The notes: generated by a model from the letters alone, not told the origin. A stretch of DNA of 64,000 nucleotides from Alloprevotella rava (GCF_014195585.1 NZ_JACICA010000004.1:1-64000), one strand, 5' to 3'. Counted from the first letter of the stretch, positions 1 to 8,676 are shown. Program-made: numbers and translations.

Positions 1-1445
1 GTCGTGTTTTCAGAGAATCCCACCAAGCCGGCCGTGTGGTAATTGTCCGTATTGGCCGGAGCGGTCACGGTGCCCGCGATGGTGAGGTTCTTGATGGTGG
101 TGCCGTTCGTGCGGTGGAAGGGGGCTGTGCCCTGCCCGACGCCCACGACATGGACGGTGAGCGTATGGCCCTGTCCGTCGAATGTGCCGGCATATTTGTG
201 TTCTTCAGTACCCACTATCGTAGAGTTATTGTCGAGGTTGATGTCGGCTTCGAGCTTGGCGTTGAGATTAGTCATGCCCTTGTCGTTGACGAGTTTGCAG
301 AACAGCTTCCATTCGTTGGCGTCCTTGATGAGTACCGTGCCATTCTGGTCACGGCGCACCACAATGAAGGTATGCGAGAAAGAAGCGGGCTCATAGAAAT
401 CGTTCTCTTCCTGCCTGACAGTGATGGTCGCCTCACCTGACGTACCGCTGGGTTTAAGCATGCCGTTATCGCAGCTGAGAACACTGGAATTGCTACTGGT
501 AATGCTGAACTGCGGATTGTCCCATCGGAATTCTTTGTCGCTTAGCGTGCTTGTCTGGAGTAGGCTGCGGAAGTCGTAGGGGGTGTAAAGCATGTCGGGC
601 AGGTCTTTGGCGGTGAAGGTTACCTTGTCGCGAAGCACGTGAACCTTTGTGCTGCACTCCGCTCCGGAAAACCATTCATCTGGGGGGAAAGTGGCGGTGA
701 GAACTACCGTTCCCGGGTGCTTGACATTTACTATCCCGCCATTGTTGACCGTCGCAACATACTCGTTGTCCACCTTGTACTTGGGCAGGCCTGTGTACCT
801 GTTAGGGCGGGTGCATCCAGGCGCAATTCCCCAACCCACGGTGTACGTGCTATACTCCTCCTGTTGGTACTTCACATGAAGTTCATTAACGACCCCCACA
901 ATGATATCGCGCACCTTGAACTGGTCCCAATCGGAATTGTTGTGGGTGACGATATCGACGCTTTGTGCACTGGCATCGTTTTGGTAGACCACGATGTTGT
1001 TGTCATCGTCGTTGAGGTCCTGCTGGTTGCCTTCTTTTATTTTAGAATTCGAGATGGCATTCTTCTCGAAGTAATAGTTATAGCCCGATGTCACCCGGTT
1101 GATGCGCTTGATGCCATCTTTGTGGCTATACCGCTTTCCACCCTCTGTATCACGCAGGATAATCCAGCGGATTCTATAGCCGTCGATAGCCTTTACGGTG
1201 ATGCGGGAACCCTTTGCCAACTCATAAATGGCACCGCTGCCCGTTCCACCGGTGGTATTGCAACGGCTGAACGTGATTTCCACCTTCCCCTTTCGGAGTG
1301 TTGTTACTGTCTGGTGCTTGCCTAATTCGCGTGAGCGGAAAACCTCATAGCGAGCGCAGCCAAAATTTGTTGCCCATGCCGGCGCCGCCAGCACGAGGAC
1401 AAAGAGGAAGAGGCAGAGCCTCTGGATGATGTTTGTTATTTTCAT
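1..1445 (-). CDS. Secreted Big/GLUG-like repeat protein, partial (3' end outside window)
   Basis: The frame stays open from an ATG at 1445 to the window edge, giving 481 codons without the C-terminus. The N-terminus is a signal peptide (MKITNIIQRL then a Leu/Val-rich core and an AxA site near residue 26). The middle has Ig-like, Thr-rich beta segments resembling bacterial Big domains. From about residue 385 a segment contains ADINLDNN, FDGQGHTLTV and TTIKNLTIAG, matching the segment at the start of the next gene downstream of the 75-bp gap. The two genes therefore look like tandem paralogues. It is probably an exported surface or adhesin-type protein; no enzymatic motif is seen. Function unknown. 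Confidence 0.75.
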   Translation of the reverse strand, partial: MKITNIIQRLCLFLFVLVLAAPAWATNFGCARYEVFRSRELGKHQTVTTLRKGKVEITFSRCNTTGGTGSGAIYELAKGSRITVKAIDGYRIRWIILRDTEGGKRYSHKDGIKRINRVTSGYNYYFEKNAISNSKIKEGNQQDLNDDDNNIVVYQNDASAQSVDIVTHNNSDWDQFKVRDIIVGVVNELHVKYQQEEYSTYTVGWGIAPGCTRPNRYTGLPKYKVDNEYVATVNNGGIVNVKHPGTVVLTATFPPDEWFSGAECSTKVHVLRDKVTFTAKDLPDMLYTPYDFRSLLQTSTLSDKEFRWDNPQFSITSSNSSVLSCDNGMLKPSGTSGEATITVRQEENDFYEPASFSHTFIVVRRDQNGTVLIKDANEWKLFCKLVNDKGMTNLNAKLEADINLDNNSTIVGTEEHKYAGTFDGQGHTLTVHVVGVGQGTAPFHRTNGTTIKNLTIAGTVTAPANTDNYHTAGLVGFSENT

Positions 1446-1520
1446 ATAAATTGAAATTAAATATTCTTTTGGTTATCGGGGAGCGCGTCGCTCGTTGGCG
1501 TGTCGCGTCCCCGATGAAAA

Positions 1521-3089
1521 TTATTTTATAATTAGCTTGCGACCGCCTACGATGTAAATGCCTGCGGGTAGCTGCTGGCGTGTCGTGGCGTCGAGGTGGT
1601 CTGCCATACGTCGGCCATGGAGATCATATACTGGACCGTTCTTCATGTTTGCCGCGTTGTCCGCTACGCCGTTAATGCCTGTGGCTTCTCCATTAAGGAC
1701 GATGTCGAGCTCCTTAGCACCTGCCGCCTTCGGACAAGTTATATAGGCCCGATAGATAGGAACCACGGCGGAGGGATACTCCGTCGTTACCTTGTGGAAT
1801 ATTCCGTCGTCCTGCAGGATGTAGGCGTTGGCGGCGGCAGCCGTGGCGTTGTCCACGCCGTCCATCGTGCCCGTGAGGTTGTAACCCTTCGGGGTGGTGG
1901 TCTTCAGGTGAGCGTCGTCGTAGGCTTTCACCTGCAGGTTCGTGCCGCCGAACTGTGGCTCTCCGTCGGCCACGAAGTAATACGGCCGGTAGGCTTCGAG
2001 CGTGCCGGTTACTTCCTCGAAGTAGGCCCTGTTGCCTTCGCCGCCCGAGATGGTGTAGCCCTTGAACCCTTGGATGGGCAGCTCGTAGGGCAGGCAGAGG
2101 GTGGCGGTGCGCATCTTGGTGAAGGGGCGCTCGTAGGTTGCCTTCGTGGCGAGGAAGTCGATGCCGATGGGCAACAGCTGTCCGTCGGTGAGCACGAAGT
2201 TTTCGCACGCCCAGCGACTGTTCGCCGCGTCGTAATACACGTAGTTCGGCACATTCTTGTCGGCCGCGCGGTAGAGGTCGGGTAGGTTGCCCAGTACCTG
2301 TGCCCAGTAGCTATCGTCAGTGCGGCTGTTCTGCAACTTATGTGTCATCACGCCGTTCTTTAGCTCTTTCTCTATGGCTTTTGTTCCCTGCTCTTCGCCG
2401 CAAGGGGTGAGGTAGTAGCTGTCCTCGCCGGCGTTGCTTGTGCCGGCGTAGAGGCAGTTGTTCAGCTCGCAGGTGCCGTCTTGCTGACCTACGAAGCCGC
2501 CCATTCCTTTCTTGCCGTTCTCCGTCGTGGCGTTGAGCGTTCCCTTGACGAGGCAGTCGGTGAAGGTAACCTTACCGTTATGTATCCATCTGACCATGCC
2601 CGATAAGGATTGCGGGGTATTATCGTTATAGATGAGCTCCACATCGCTGACGCAGCCGGAGAAGGTAACATTGCCCTCAATGACGCCTGCCAAACCGGCT
2701 ATAGGGCCATACTCCGACATAATCTTTCCTTTGACGCGCAGGTTCTTGATGGTGGCGCCGTCGCCCAAAATCCTGAACGGATAGCCTTGGTCATATCCGT
2801 TCACAGTCCAGTCGACCGTGAGCGTATGTCCCTGTCCGTCGAACGTGCTGGTATAATGAGAGTAAGTACTACCTACTATCCAGACCTCCTTTCCGAGGTC
2901 AATATCAGCCGTCATCTTGGCGTCGAGAAGCTGTCCGCTTTCCACAAGGTCGCAGTACTCCTTCCAGTCTTCTTTCGACGCAATAGTAAACGTCTCATTG
3001 CCCGACCCACTTTGCGCCCTTGCCGGCGTGGCCAGTACGAGGGCAAAGAGGCAGAGGTAGAGCCTCTGAATGATGTTTGTTGTTTTCAT
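1521..3089 (-). CDS. Secreted GLUG-like repeat protein with C-terminal sorting domain
   Basis: 522 aa. The signal peptide (MKTTNIIQRLYLCLFALVLA, AxA site) is almost the same as in the partial gene at 1-1445. Residues 30-110 hold the EDWKEYC...ADIDLGK...FDGQGHTLTV unit followed by IKNLRVKG and Gly-rich GLUG-like turns. The middle is beta-rich and unassigned. The last 50 residues (YDLHGRRM, LPAGIYIVGG, KLIIK) are the short beta-sandwich tail common on secreted Prevotella/Bacteroides proteins and related to T9SS sorting domains. It is likely exported to the cell surface. It lies divergently from a LuxR-type regulator, which is a plausible but unproven controller. Confidence 0.8.
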   Translation of the reverse strand: MKTTNIIQRLYLCLFALVLATPARAQSGSGNETFTIASKEDWKEYCDLVESGQLLDAKMTADIDLGKEVWIVGSTYSHYTSTFDGQGHTLTVDWTVNGYDQGYPFRILGDGATIKNLRVKGKIMSEYGPIAGLAGVIEGNVTFSGCVSDVELIYNDNTPQSLSGMVRWIHNGKVTFTDCLVKGTLNATTENGKKGMGGFVGQQDGTCELNNCLYAGTSNAGEDSYYLTPCGEEQGTKAIEKELKNGVMTHKLQNSRTDDSYWAQVLGNLPDLYRAADKNVPNYVYYDAANSRWACENFVLTDGQLLPIGIDFLATKATYERPFTKMRTATLCLPYELPIQGFKGYTISGGEGNRAYFEEVTGTLEAYRPYYFVADGEPQFGGTNLQVKAYDDAHLKTTTPKGYNLTGTMDGVDNATAAAANAYILQDDGIFHKVTTEYPSAVVPIYRAYITCPKAAGAKELDIVLNGEATGINGVADNAANMKNGPVYDLHGRRMADHLDATTRQQLPAGIYIVGGRKLIIK

Positions 3090-3360
3090 TTTTTTAGATT
3101 ATTGATGAAATAGTTGATTTAATAATTTTGAGTTTCCTTGTCTTAGAGAATAGTTATACTTTTATTACCTTTTCCCGGCGTGTGCCATTACCAGCTCGAA
3201 ATTCAATCGGACTTTTGTGGTTTATTATTGACACAAATCACAGATTGCCTTGCGTATATTTTATACTTCTATAGCAAACTGTAGGGTAAAATTAGGAAAG
3301 ACATTAAAGAAAATGTGTCAATTCTTTTATCTATCTGGTATATTTTGTACGTTTTTACCT

Positions 3361-3396
3361 CTAAAAACTCTAAAACACCTCTAAGATAGTCTAAAA
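3361..3396 (+). repeat. Phased direct repeats CTAAAA upstream of regulator promoter
   Basis: CTAAAA occurs at 3361, 3370 and 3391, and CTAAGA at 3381, so one hexamer falls about every helical turn (9, 11 and 10 bp). The row ends 4 bp before the -33 box of the LuxR-type gene. Such phasing is typical of cooperative activator sites or bent A-tract DNA; which applies here is inference. Confidence 0.5.
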
Positions 3397-3400
3397 GAAG

Positions 3401-3433
3401 TTTTGTGTTTAGAAAAACAAAAGTGTAATTTTG
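3401..3433 (+). promoter_or_regulatory. Bacteroidetes-type promoter of LuxR-type regulator
   Basis: TTTTG at 3401-3405 and TAATTTTG at 3426-3433 are separated by 20 bp, matching the TTTG/TAnnTTTG consensus of the Bacteroidetes primary sigma factor. The start codon at 3468 leaves a short leader of about 27 nt. Confidence 0.75.
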
Positions 3434-3467
3434 CAGTCATAATCTTATAAATAAAAATACACCTATT

Positions 3468-4481
3468 ATGATTTTTCAAAATCTACAGGAACGAATAAAA
3501 GATTTTGTGAAGTCGAGGGCAGAGAATACTGTCGACCGTCATCAGATCATCGTTTATCTGCTTCACTCAATCATTGTTATCTTCGTGATTAGTCTACAGC
3601 TGATCGGATTGGGTGGATCACAAGAAGCAGTGCCTAAACTTATGGGGGTAGTCCATCTGACTGCTTGCCTCATGGCTCTATCGCTCTATTTCTTTCGGAA
3701 GATTTCTATTCCAGTGGCCTTTTCGCTTGTAACACTGGTTTCACAGGTCACCGTTGTAGGCCGTATCTTCTATTTTGTTCAGGCACGTCCCGAAAACTTT
3801 TTGCAGCTTATTTTTCTCAACCAAGTGGTTTCGCTATTGGCGATAGCTTTTCTTGTGATGAGCTTCGTGAAATACACCCCTTTCCTCATAGCTATTATTA
3901 GTCTGGCAACATATGGAGCCGTTGCTGCTTATCTGAATGAACCAGCTCTGTGGAATCTCTTTTCGTTTTTCTTTGCCGTGGAGTTCTTTCTCTGCATATT
4001 AGGCGAGCTACTGCGCCGTAATGTAGGGCATATTCAGATGGAGAACACCGAAATGCATCACCGTGAGACGGCTTTCCTGCACGCCGTGAAACTCAACGAG
4101 CGGGAAGTTGAGGCCTATCTGCGTATGAGCAGCAACGACCAACCTACGCCTGAAGACACCGACCGTCTGTTTAGTATGCTCAGACCAAAATCGCAGCGTA
4201 ATCTTGTCAATGCCATTCGGCAGCATTTAAAGCACCATCTGATGGACAACACCAATCTGGCACAAATATTCCCCACACTCACAAAATCGGAGTTGGATGT
4301 GTGCAACCTTATTCTGCAAGGTAAGAAAATGAATGAAATAGGCCAGCTGCTTGACAAGACGGAGAAGAATGTTGGCGTGGTGCGCACCCATATCCGAAAA
4401 AAGCTGAACGTTCCTACGGACCAAGACCTTAGAAAATATCTTATGGAATTGCTGGTGAAGAGACGATATCAGGGGAAATAA
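3468..4481 (+). CDS. Membrane-anchored LuxR-family transcriptional regulator
   Basis: 337 aa. Residues 25-185 contain five or six hydrophobic segments (for example IIVYLLHSIIVIFVISLQLI and VVSLLAIAFLVMSF). A helical linker follows, then a LuxR/GerE-type helix-turn-helix at about residues 265-330 (LTKSELDVCNLILQGKKMNE, then VVRTHIRKKLNV). It therefore probably senses a membrane or small-molecule signal and controls transcription from the membrane. No kinase or receiver domain is present, so it is not a classical two-component regulator. It diverges from the tandem secreted-protein genes. An IS982 copy begins about 30 bp after its stop codon. The family call is firm; target and ligand are unknown. 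Confidence 0.8.
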   Translation: MIFQNLQERIKDFVKSRAENTVDRHQIIVYLLHSIIVIFVISLQLIGLGGSQEAVPKLMGVVHLTACLMALSLYFFRKISIPVAFSLVTLVSQVTVVGRIFYFVQARPENFLQLIFLNQVVSLLAIAFLVMSFVKYTPFLIAIISLATYGAVAAYLNEPALWNLFSFFFAVEFFLCILGELLRRNVGHIQMENTEMHHRETAFLHAVKLNEREVEAYLRMSSNDQPTPEDTDRLFSMLRPKSQRNLVNAIRQHLKHHLMDNTNLAQIFPTLTKSELDVCNLILQGKKMNEIGQLLDKTEKNVGVVRTHIRKKLNVPTDQDLRKYLMELLVKRRYQGK

Positions 4482-4521
4482 TTCTTTTTGTGTTTGTGAG
4501 TAATTGCTGTAAACCCCAATT

Positions 4522-4559
4522 CGGTTTAAGAAACGCTCTTTCATGAGTTTCTTAAACCG
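4522..4559. repeat. Hairpin at transposase-distal end of IS982 copy
   Basis: A 13-bp perfect inverted repeat (CGGTTTAAGAAAC at 4522-4534 and its complement at 4547-4559, 12-nt loop) overlaps the left terminal repeat. It lies downstream of both the transposase (minus) and the LuxR-type gene (plus). It could end transcription of either or block read-through into the IS. A clear T-tract is missing on both strands. Confidence 0.6.
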
Positions 4560-4620
4560 CACACTCATCCTTTCGGCCTTGATCTAAAACCGAAGTATAA
4601 TTGTTTCACGCAAATATAGG

Positions 4621-5556
4621 TTAGAATAAAGTGAGCTGTTTTACACCTTGCTTTTCTTCCCTCTCAAACTCCATATTGATGGAAGGTTTGGTGTCGTAGA
4701 AAGCATACGCAGCAATGCCAGCTAAAAGGTTAACGATGAAATTAGAGATACTTCTATGGCGTGTGTGAACTATCTGTGCAACGTTCTTCAACATATCATT
4801 GATAGTCTCTATGATACTTCTCTTGCGAAGCATGATTTTATCATGCACATCCATTAATCTGTTCTTCATATTAGTTCGTATTCCTGTTACGATGTGTACA
4901 CCTCTATCAAAGAGTGAAGCAAACAGTGATTGAGAGATATAACCTTTATCAGCATATAATTTTCCAAATAAATCCTTCGTTAAATCGTTGAATATTTTTG
5001 GATTACGGTCGTCTATATTGGCTCTGGTTAGAGCAAAATTGAGTAGTTCTCCTCGTTCATTACACAAAAGATGAAGTTTGAAGCCATAGTACCATCCCAT
5101 AGTACTTTTTCCTTTTTGGGCGTACCCTTTGAATACGCTATTACGGGATTGTCTCTTATTTTCGCACACAGGAATACGTGTAGAATCGATAAAGGTTATT
5201 CCAGTACACTCTCCCATTAATCCCAGTTTGAGAAAGAGCAATAAGGGTATTGCAACACGAGGCATACGCTCAATAAAGCGTGTATATGAGAGTAGATTGG
5301 GAAACTCTTTTTTTAGTTCTCGGCAAACATAAAAGAGATAGAAATGTTTGAAATTCCGAAATGTATTGCTGTGGAACAAAATAAGAATTGTGATCATTTC
5401 AGCATCACTCATCCGCCCTTTTCTCTTGCGATGTTTTGGACTATCGGCAGAGGGATTTGAGAGAGAAAGAGAGGTTTTGTTTAATTCTGAATGATATTCT
5501 TTGCAAAAATCATCTGCAATACAATAGATTTCCGTAACTTTGCTGACAAGTTTCAT
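4621..5556 (-). CDS. IS982-family transposase (DDE)
   Basis: 311 aa, about the usual length for IS982 transposases. DDE catalytic candidates are visible: Asp in FIDSTRIPVC (about residue 124), Asp in YADKGYIS (about 196) and Glu in RSIIETINDML (about 244). The N-terminal half includes SDAEMITILILFHS, a conserved block of the family. It cuts and joins the element ends at 4513 and 5680. It is transcribed towards the left end, and no frameshift is visible. Confidence 0.9.
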   Translation of the reverse strand: MKLVSKVTEIYCIADDFCKEYHSELNKTSLSLSNPSADSPKHRKRKGRMSDAEMITILILFHSNTFRNFKHFYLFYVCRELKKEFPNLLSYTRFIERMPRVAIPLLLFLKLGLMGECTGITFIDSTRIPVCENKRQSRNSVFKGYAQKGKSTMGWYYGFKLHLLCNERGELLNFALTRANIDDRNPKIFNDLTKDLFGKLYADKGYISQSLFASLFDRGVHIVTGIRTNMKNRLMDVHDKIMLRKRSIIETINDMLKNVAQIVHTRHRSISNFIVNLLAGIAAYAFYDTKPSINMEFEREEKQGVKQLTLF

Positions 5557-5685
5557 GAGGATTGTTATTTTGTTATATGATTGATTTTCAACAGTAAATA
5601 TACAAAAAACAATCCTCTTTTTAGGCTTTTATTGAAACTTTTTTGAGGAAAAAGAAGAACTGCTTATCCCGAATTGGGGTTGTAA

Positions 5686-6083
5686 ATAAAAGCCGTAGTT
5701 TTTAGCTTCGAGAATGGCGTGAAATGATCTCTGCTGTAGGAGTGTGCGCAGAAAACATAATAGAAGAAGCAAGCAGAATAAAGGTGTTGAGAAATACAAT
5801 AAGGATGCTGGCGTACTTCCTTATTGTGTCAACTGATAGCCTTATTGTGTGAGCTGACACAATAAGGATAAGGACGGAGAGATGGGAGACGAATGTGCAT
5901 AAAATTGTGCCGTTTTTCGTTAGTTTTGGCGAAAAACACGAAAAAAAGAGGGGAGCAGAAGGTGGAAAAAGGAAAACGAAAGGGATTTTTGATGAAAAAA
6001 TGGCTATAACAGCTTTTTTGATTTCTATTTCAAAATAAGCCGTTGTAAAGATAAGCGAGAGAAAAAATGAGAACTTTGGTTGC
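5686..6083. other. Intergenic region after IS982
   Basis: Apart from repeat copy A, this stretch holds an AT-rich run with no convincing gene. A 137-codon open frame exists on the minus strand across 5702-6115, but its composition is poor and it overlaps both the repeat and the end of the next gene. A motif near 5710 (TTCGAGAATGGCGTGAAAT) weakly resembles the start of the large repeat at 16320 and 46730. Confidence 0.5.
5791..5848 (-). repeat. 58-bp intergenic repeat, copy A
   Basis: Read on the minus strand this is ACAATAAGGCTATCAGTTG(ACA), then CAATAAGGAAGTACGCCAG(CA), then the inverted unit TCCTTATTG followed by TATTTC. The same three-part layout recurs at 28892, 39211 and 46876. A further inverted unit extends this copy to 5874. 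It lies downstream of the minus-strand gene at 6084-8060, where it could act as its terminator. Confidence 0.75.
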
Positions 6084-8060
6084 TTAGAACCGCCAACGAA
6101 GCTGAAGGCTAACATCGTTTTTTGAGGCAGAAGAAATGAGTTGTTCGCCTGTTCCTATAGCGGATTTGTTGAAATAGTGAAGCAAACTATATTTCACGCC
6201 TATGTCCCAGTTTTTTGTAAGTTGCCACTGGCCGAGGAGGACTGTGCGCAGACCGTGATAATAGCACGCGCCGAAACCACCTGCATGGCGCAGATAGGGT
6301 TCGTAAACATAGCACGCACTGGCATAATCGTCGGTGAAAAAGACTGCTGCCAATGCGGCTAACTTCAAAGTGGAGGTGGGGCGAAAGCCTGTGCGCAGCG
6401 AGAGCATCCAGCCCAGAGTGTTACCAGTGGTCTGTTTACCCGCCAGCGCAATATCAATGGCGGGATGGAGTTCCCAGCGGTCGTTCCGTAGGTTCAGTTG
6501 TGCGCGTAGTCGGTGGGTTGTGGCGTATTGCAACAGTCCTGCATATTTGGGAATGTTCTGCTGCTTTGTTTTAGTGCGGTAGCGTAGCAAGAGTTGGCCG
6601 CCGTTTTTCAGTTGCCAGAGCACTTGCGCCATAGCATCGAAGCCTTGCGACGCCCCCGTAGCGCGGAATGTGGACGTAGGGAAGCGGAAGAAATCAACAT
6701 AACCTCGGAGTTCCAAACGGCGAAATCCATTGTATTTTCCGCCCAAGAGGAGACCGTGTTCATTTGCCACGCGAGAACCTTCTTGCAGTGCATCGCCGTG
6801 GGGCGACACGAAGCGCGGAGCAAAAGCGCGGTGCTGCAATGTGAGTTGGCAACTGCTGGAGGGAGAATAGACAAGCGTATTGGTTGTGGCAAGATGCAGG
6901 CGGCGGTCGGCAGCAGCTTCACCGCTCAGCGTGATGCGATGGGAGTGGAGATAGTAGTTTACAGATAATCCGGCAGCATCTTTTCCCCGCATGAAATACT
7001 GCGTATAAGCGCGGTGTTCGGGAAGGAGAAAGTGGTCGTAGTGGGTATAGAATCCGCTGAGGCCTATGCGCCATCGTGGGCGGAGATAGAGCAGTTGCCC
7101 GCCAGCAGTGAGATTGTCCACATTGCGCCGTCGCGACAATTCGCGCGCAGTACGATGATAACCATCGTAAAGGAAAGAGCGCACCGTGTCGCCTTCCTGT
7201 CTGCTGTCTAACTGCCGATAAGAGAGGAAAGCTGTGAGCAGCCAATTACCGTTTCGGATGCCGCCTGCCACGCCGCGAAAGAAACGTGCTTCGCTCATGC
7301 TGGAGTGGTTGTGTAAGACCATGGCCGTTCGGCGCGGCGCATCGAGGAGGGTTGCTTTGCTCCCATAGGTGGCACAGCCGAAGAGCAAGCCTTGTCCAAT
7401 GGTCACGGTGTAGTCGCCTGCCAAGAGTTCGTAGCGATTGTTGGGTGAGAGGTAGTGAGCATAGGCCGAAAGGGCATCGTAGGGATAATTGCGATAACGC
7501 CCAATAGGTTCGCCTGCATCCTTCTCCAGCGTGATGCCGTACTGCACTCGGCGCTGCCAATCGTAGCGATAGCGCAAGTTGTTGTAGAGTCCGCTGCCGA
7601 GATATGCGCCGTTCTGCTCACCTCGTCGCCGATAGAGCGGTATGTCGAGACGTGTTTCCAGTTCGTGCCGACCGCTAAACAAGCGCACTTTGAGCGGGGC
7701 TACCTGCTGCGGAAGTGGCAAAGCTTGGAGGAAAAGGCTCAGATAGCACCGATCGGTGTAGCTGAGGCCAGTGATGAACTGCAGTTCCCCCAGTGTGAGA
7801 AATTGGTGGTGGCGTTCACGATAGGCCAGTATGGAATCGGCCTGTGCTTCCTGAAGAAACGGTAAGCGCAAGAGGTCGTCCCGACTGACGGTGTTGAGAT
7901 TCATCGGGTGGAGATAGAGCTGCTCAAGCTCTTCTTGCAGCTCCTCGCTACTTTGCTCGTCGAAATATGTATCGGCAAAGTCGGTCCAACTGATATAGCG
8001 TTCTTGGGCAAATAGAGTTATGGGAAAAAGAAGAAAAAGGACAAGGGCGGCGTGTTTCAT
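6084..8060 (-). CDS. Helix-hairpin-helix protein with outer-membrane barrel-like C-terminus
   Basis: 658 aa with a signal peptide (MKHAALVLFLLFPITLFAQ). Residues 50-110 carry a helix-hairpin-helix pair of the ComEA type (LNTVSRDDLLRLPFLQEAQA, LGELQFITGLSY). The remaining 500 residues are rich in alternating aromatic beta-strands (LRYRYDWQRRVQYGITLEK, LQLRWRF at the C-terminus), as in outer-membrane barrels. The C-terminal Phe also fits an outer-membrane protein. Proteins of this layout are common in Bacteroidetes and lack an assigned function; a role in DNA uptake or another envelope process is only a guess. The gene seems to be transcribed alone. Confidence 0.75.
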   Translation of the reverse strand: MKHAALVLFLLFPITLFAQERYISWTDFADTYFDEQSSEELQEELEQLYLHPMNLNTVSRDDLLRLPFLQEAQADSILAYRERHHQFLTLGELQFITGLSYTDRCYLSLFLQALPLPQQVAPLKVRLFSGRHELETRLDIPLYRRRGEQNGAYLGSGLYNNLRYRYDWQRRVQYGITLEKDAGEPIGRYRNYPYDALSAYAHYLSPNNRYELLAGDYTVTIGQGLLFGCATYGSKATLLDAPRRTAMVLHNHSSMSEARFFRGVAGGIRNGNWLLTAFLSYRQLDSRQEGDTVRSFLYDGYHRTARELSRRRNVDNLTAGGQLLYLRPRWRIGLSGFYTHYDHFLLPEHRAYTQYFMRGKDAAGLSVNYYLHSHRITLSGEAAADRRLHLATTNTLVYSPSSSCQLTLQHRAFAPRFVSPHGDALQEGSRVANEHGLLLGGKYNGFRRLELRGYVDFFRFPTSTFRATGASQGFDAMAQVLWQLKNGGQLLLRYRTKTKQQNIPKYAGLLQYATTHRLRAQLNLRNDRWELHPAIDIALAGKQTTGNTLGWMLSLRTGFRPTSTLKLAALAAVFFTDDYASACYVYEPYLRHAGGFGACYYHGLRTVLLGQWQLTKNWDIGVKYSLLHYFNKSAIGTGEQLISSASKNDVSLQLRWRF

Positions 8061-8086
8061 AGGATAGGAAGATTCGGGAGAAAAAG

Positions 8087-8118
8087 CAAAAGTCCTACTC
8101 GCAAGAGTGGGACTTTTG
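8087..8118 (-). terminator. Rho-independent terminator
   Basis: CAAAAGTCCTACTC (8087-8100) pairs with GAGTGGGACTTTTG (8105-8118) over 14 bp with one wobble and a GCAA loop. Reading on the minus strand it is followed by TTTTGCTTTTTC. It ends the small gene at 8137-8472. Confidence 0.75.
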
Positions 8119-8136
8119 TGTAGAATTTAGAAGCAA

Positions 8137-8472
8137 TCAGAATACTTCGGGCGGCAGTTGCTCGTCAGTATCAGATGGGTGGTTTTGTTCCCAATCGATA
8201 AAGAGCAAGATGAGGTTGTGCAGCCCGAAAGCTTTCATGTCGTTGTGGTAGATAACGTCGATACAGAGGTCGAGTAAGTCCTTGGTGTTTTTCTCGTTTT
8301 GAGCAATGAGTGCACGCACAGTCATTCGCAGTTTGGTGAGAACATCTTCGGTGACATAACCGTGAGAGTCGACGAGATCACGAAAGAGATGATATTTCTG
8401 AATAGTTTTGAGGTTATCGTCACTAATGTCGAGATGGCGTGAGCCTTTTTCGTTGAGTTGGATAGTGTACAT
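8137..8472 (-). CDS. Hypothetical small acidic protein
   Basis: 111 aa from the ATG at 8472 (MYTIQLNEKG). An in-frame extension up to 8655 is rejected because it crosses the promoter and is compositionally unlike protein. The product is acidic, mostly helical and soluble (NLKTIQKYHLFRDLVD, KDLLDLCIDVIYH), without a signal peptide or known motif. Its own promoter and terminator make it monocistronic. I do not recognise the family. Confidence 0.65.
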   Translation of the reverse strand: MYTIQLNEKGSRHLDISDDNLKTIQKYHLFRDLVDSHGYVTEDVLTKLRMTVRALIAQNEKNTKDLLDLCIDVIYHNDMKAFGLHNLILLFIDWEQNHPSDTDEQLPPEVF

Positions 8473-8518
8473 AGTGTTTGTTCTATGGTTCGTTTTTCTG
8501 TTTGTGTATGTTTCTGTG

Positions 8519-8526
8519 CAAAGATA
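8519..8526 (-). promoter_or_regulatory. -7 promoter element TATCTTTG
   Basis: TATCTTTG on the minus strand lies 46 bp before the ATG at 8472, in an AT-rich stretch. It matches the Bacteroidetes TAnnTTTG box and supports the short start for the small gene. Confidence 0.65.
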
Positions 8527-8582
8527 GAAAAATAAATTAGGGTAAAAACTTTTTTTTATTTTTTGTGTCGAAGTATGAAAAA

Positions 8583-8607
8583 TCCCGAACAAGAGTATTG
8601 TTCGGGA
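8583..8607 (-). terminator. Rho-independent terminator of golvesin-like gene
   Basis: TCCCGAACAA (8583-8592) and TTGTTCGGGA (8598-8607) form a 10-bp stem with a 5-nt loop. On the minus strand TTTTTC follows. It lies about 70 bp after the stop of the 8677-11610 gene. Confidence 0.8.
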
Positions 8608-8676
8608 CGAAAAATGTGGTGCGGGAAGAGGCGTGATAAGGAAATACTTTGACACGTGCCCGCTGTGTGTGAAAAC

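Larger units (their letters stand above)
3090..3467. other. Intergenic region between divergent genes
   Basis: This 378-bp AT-rich gap separates the secreted protein (minus) from the LuxR-type regulator (plus). It contains the regulator's promoter and a row of phased CTAAAA repeats, listed separately. I see no coding sequence or strong hairpin in the rest. Confidence 0.6.
4513..5680 (-). mobile_element. IS982-family insertion sequence, complete
   Basis: The element runs from ACCCCAATTCGG (4513-4524) to the inverted CCGAATTGGGGT (5669-5680), giving 1168 bp. The flanking 5-bp sequence TGTAA is present at both 4508-4512 and 5681-5685, consistent with a target-site duplication. It carries one intact transposase on the minus strand. 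The insertion sits in the gap after the LuxR-type gene and interrupts no obvious coding sequence. Intact ends, duplication and open frame suggest a recent and possibly active copy. Confidence 0.9.

Noticed and set aside
639-1325. 228-codon open frame on the plus strand
   Set aside because: It is the antisense of the partial secreted-protein gene at 1-1445, which has a signal peptide and domain-like sequence; this frame has neither.
5702-6115. 137-codon open frame on the minus strand after the IS982 element
   Set aside because: It runs through repeat copy A and into the next gene, is Phe/Ile-rich from AT-rich DNA, and has no recognisable motif.
8473-8655. N-terminal extension of the small gene at 8137
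   Set aside because: The added residues come from AT-rich promoter and terminator DNA; the ATG at 8472 follows a good -7 box.
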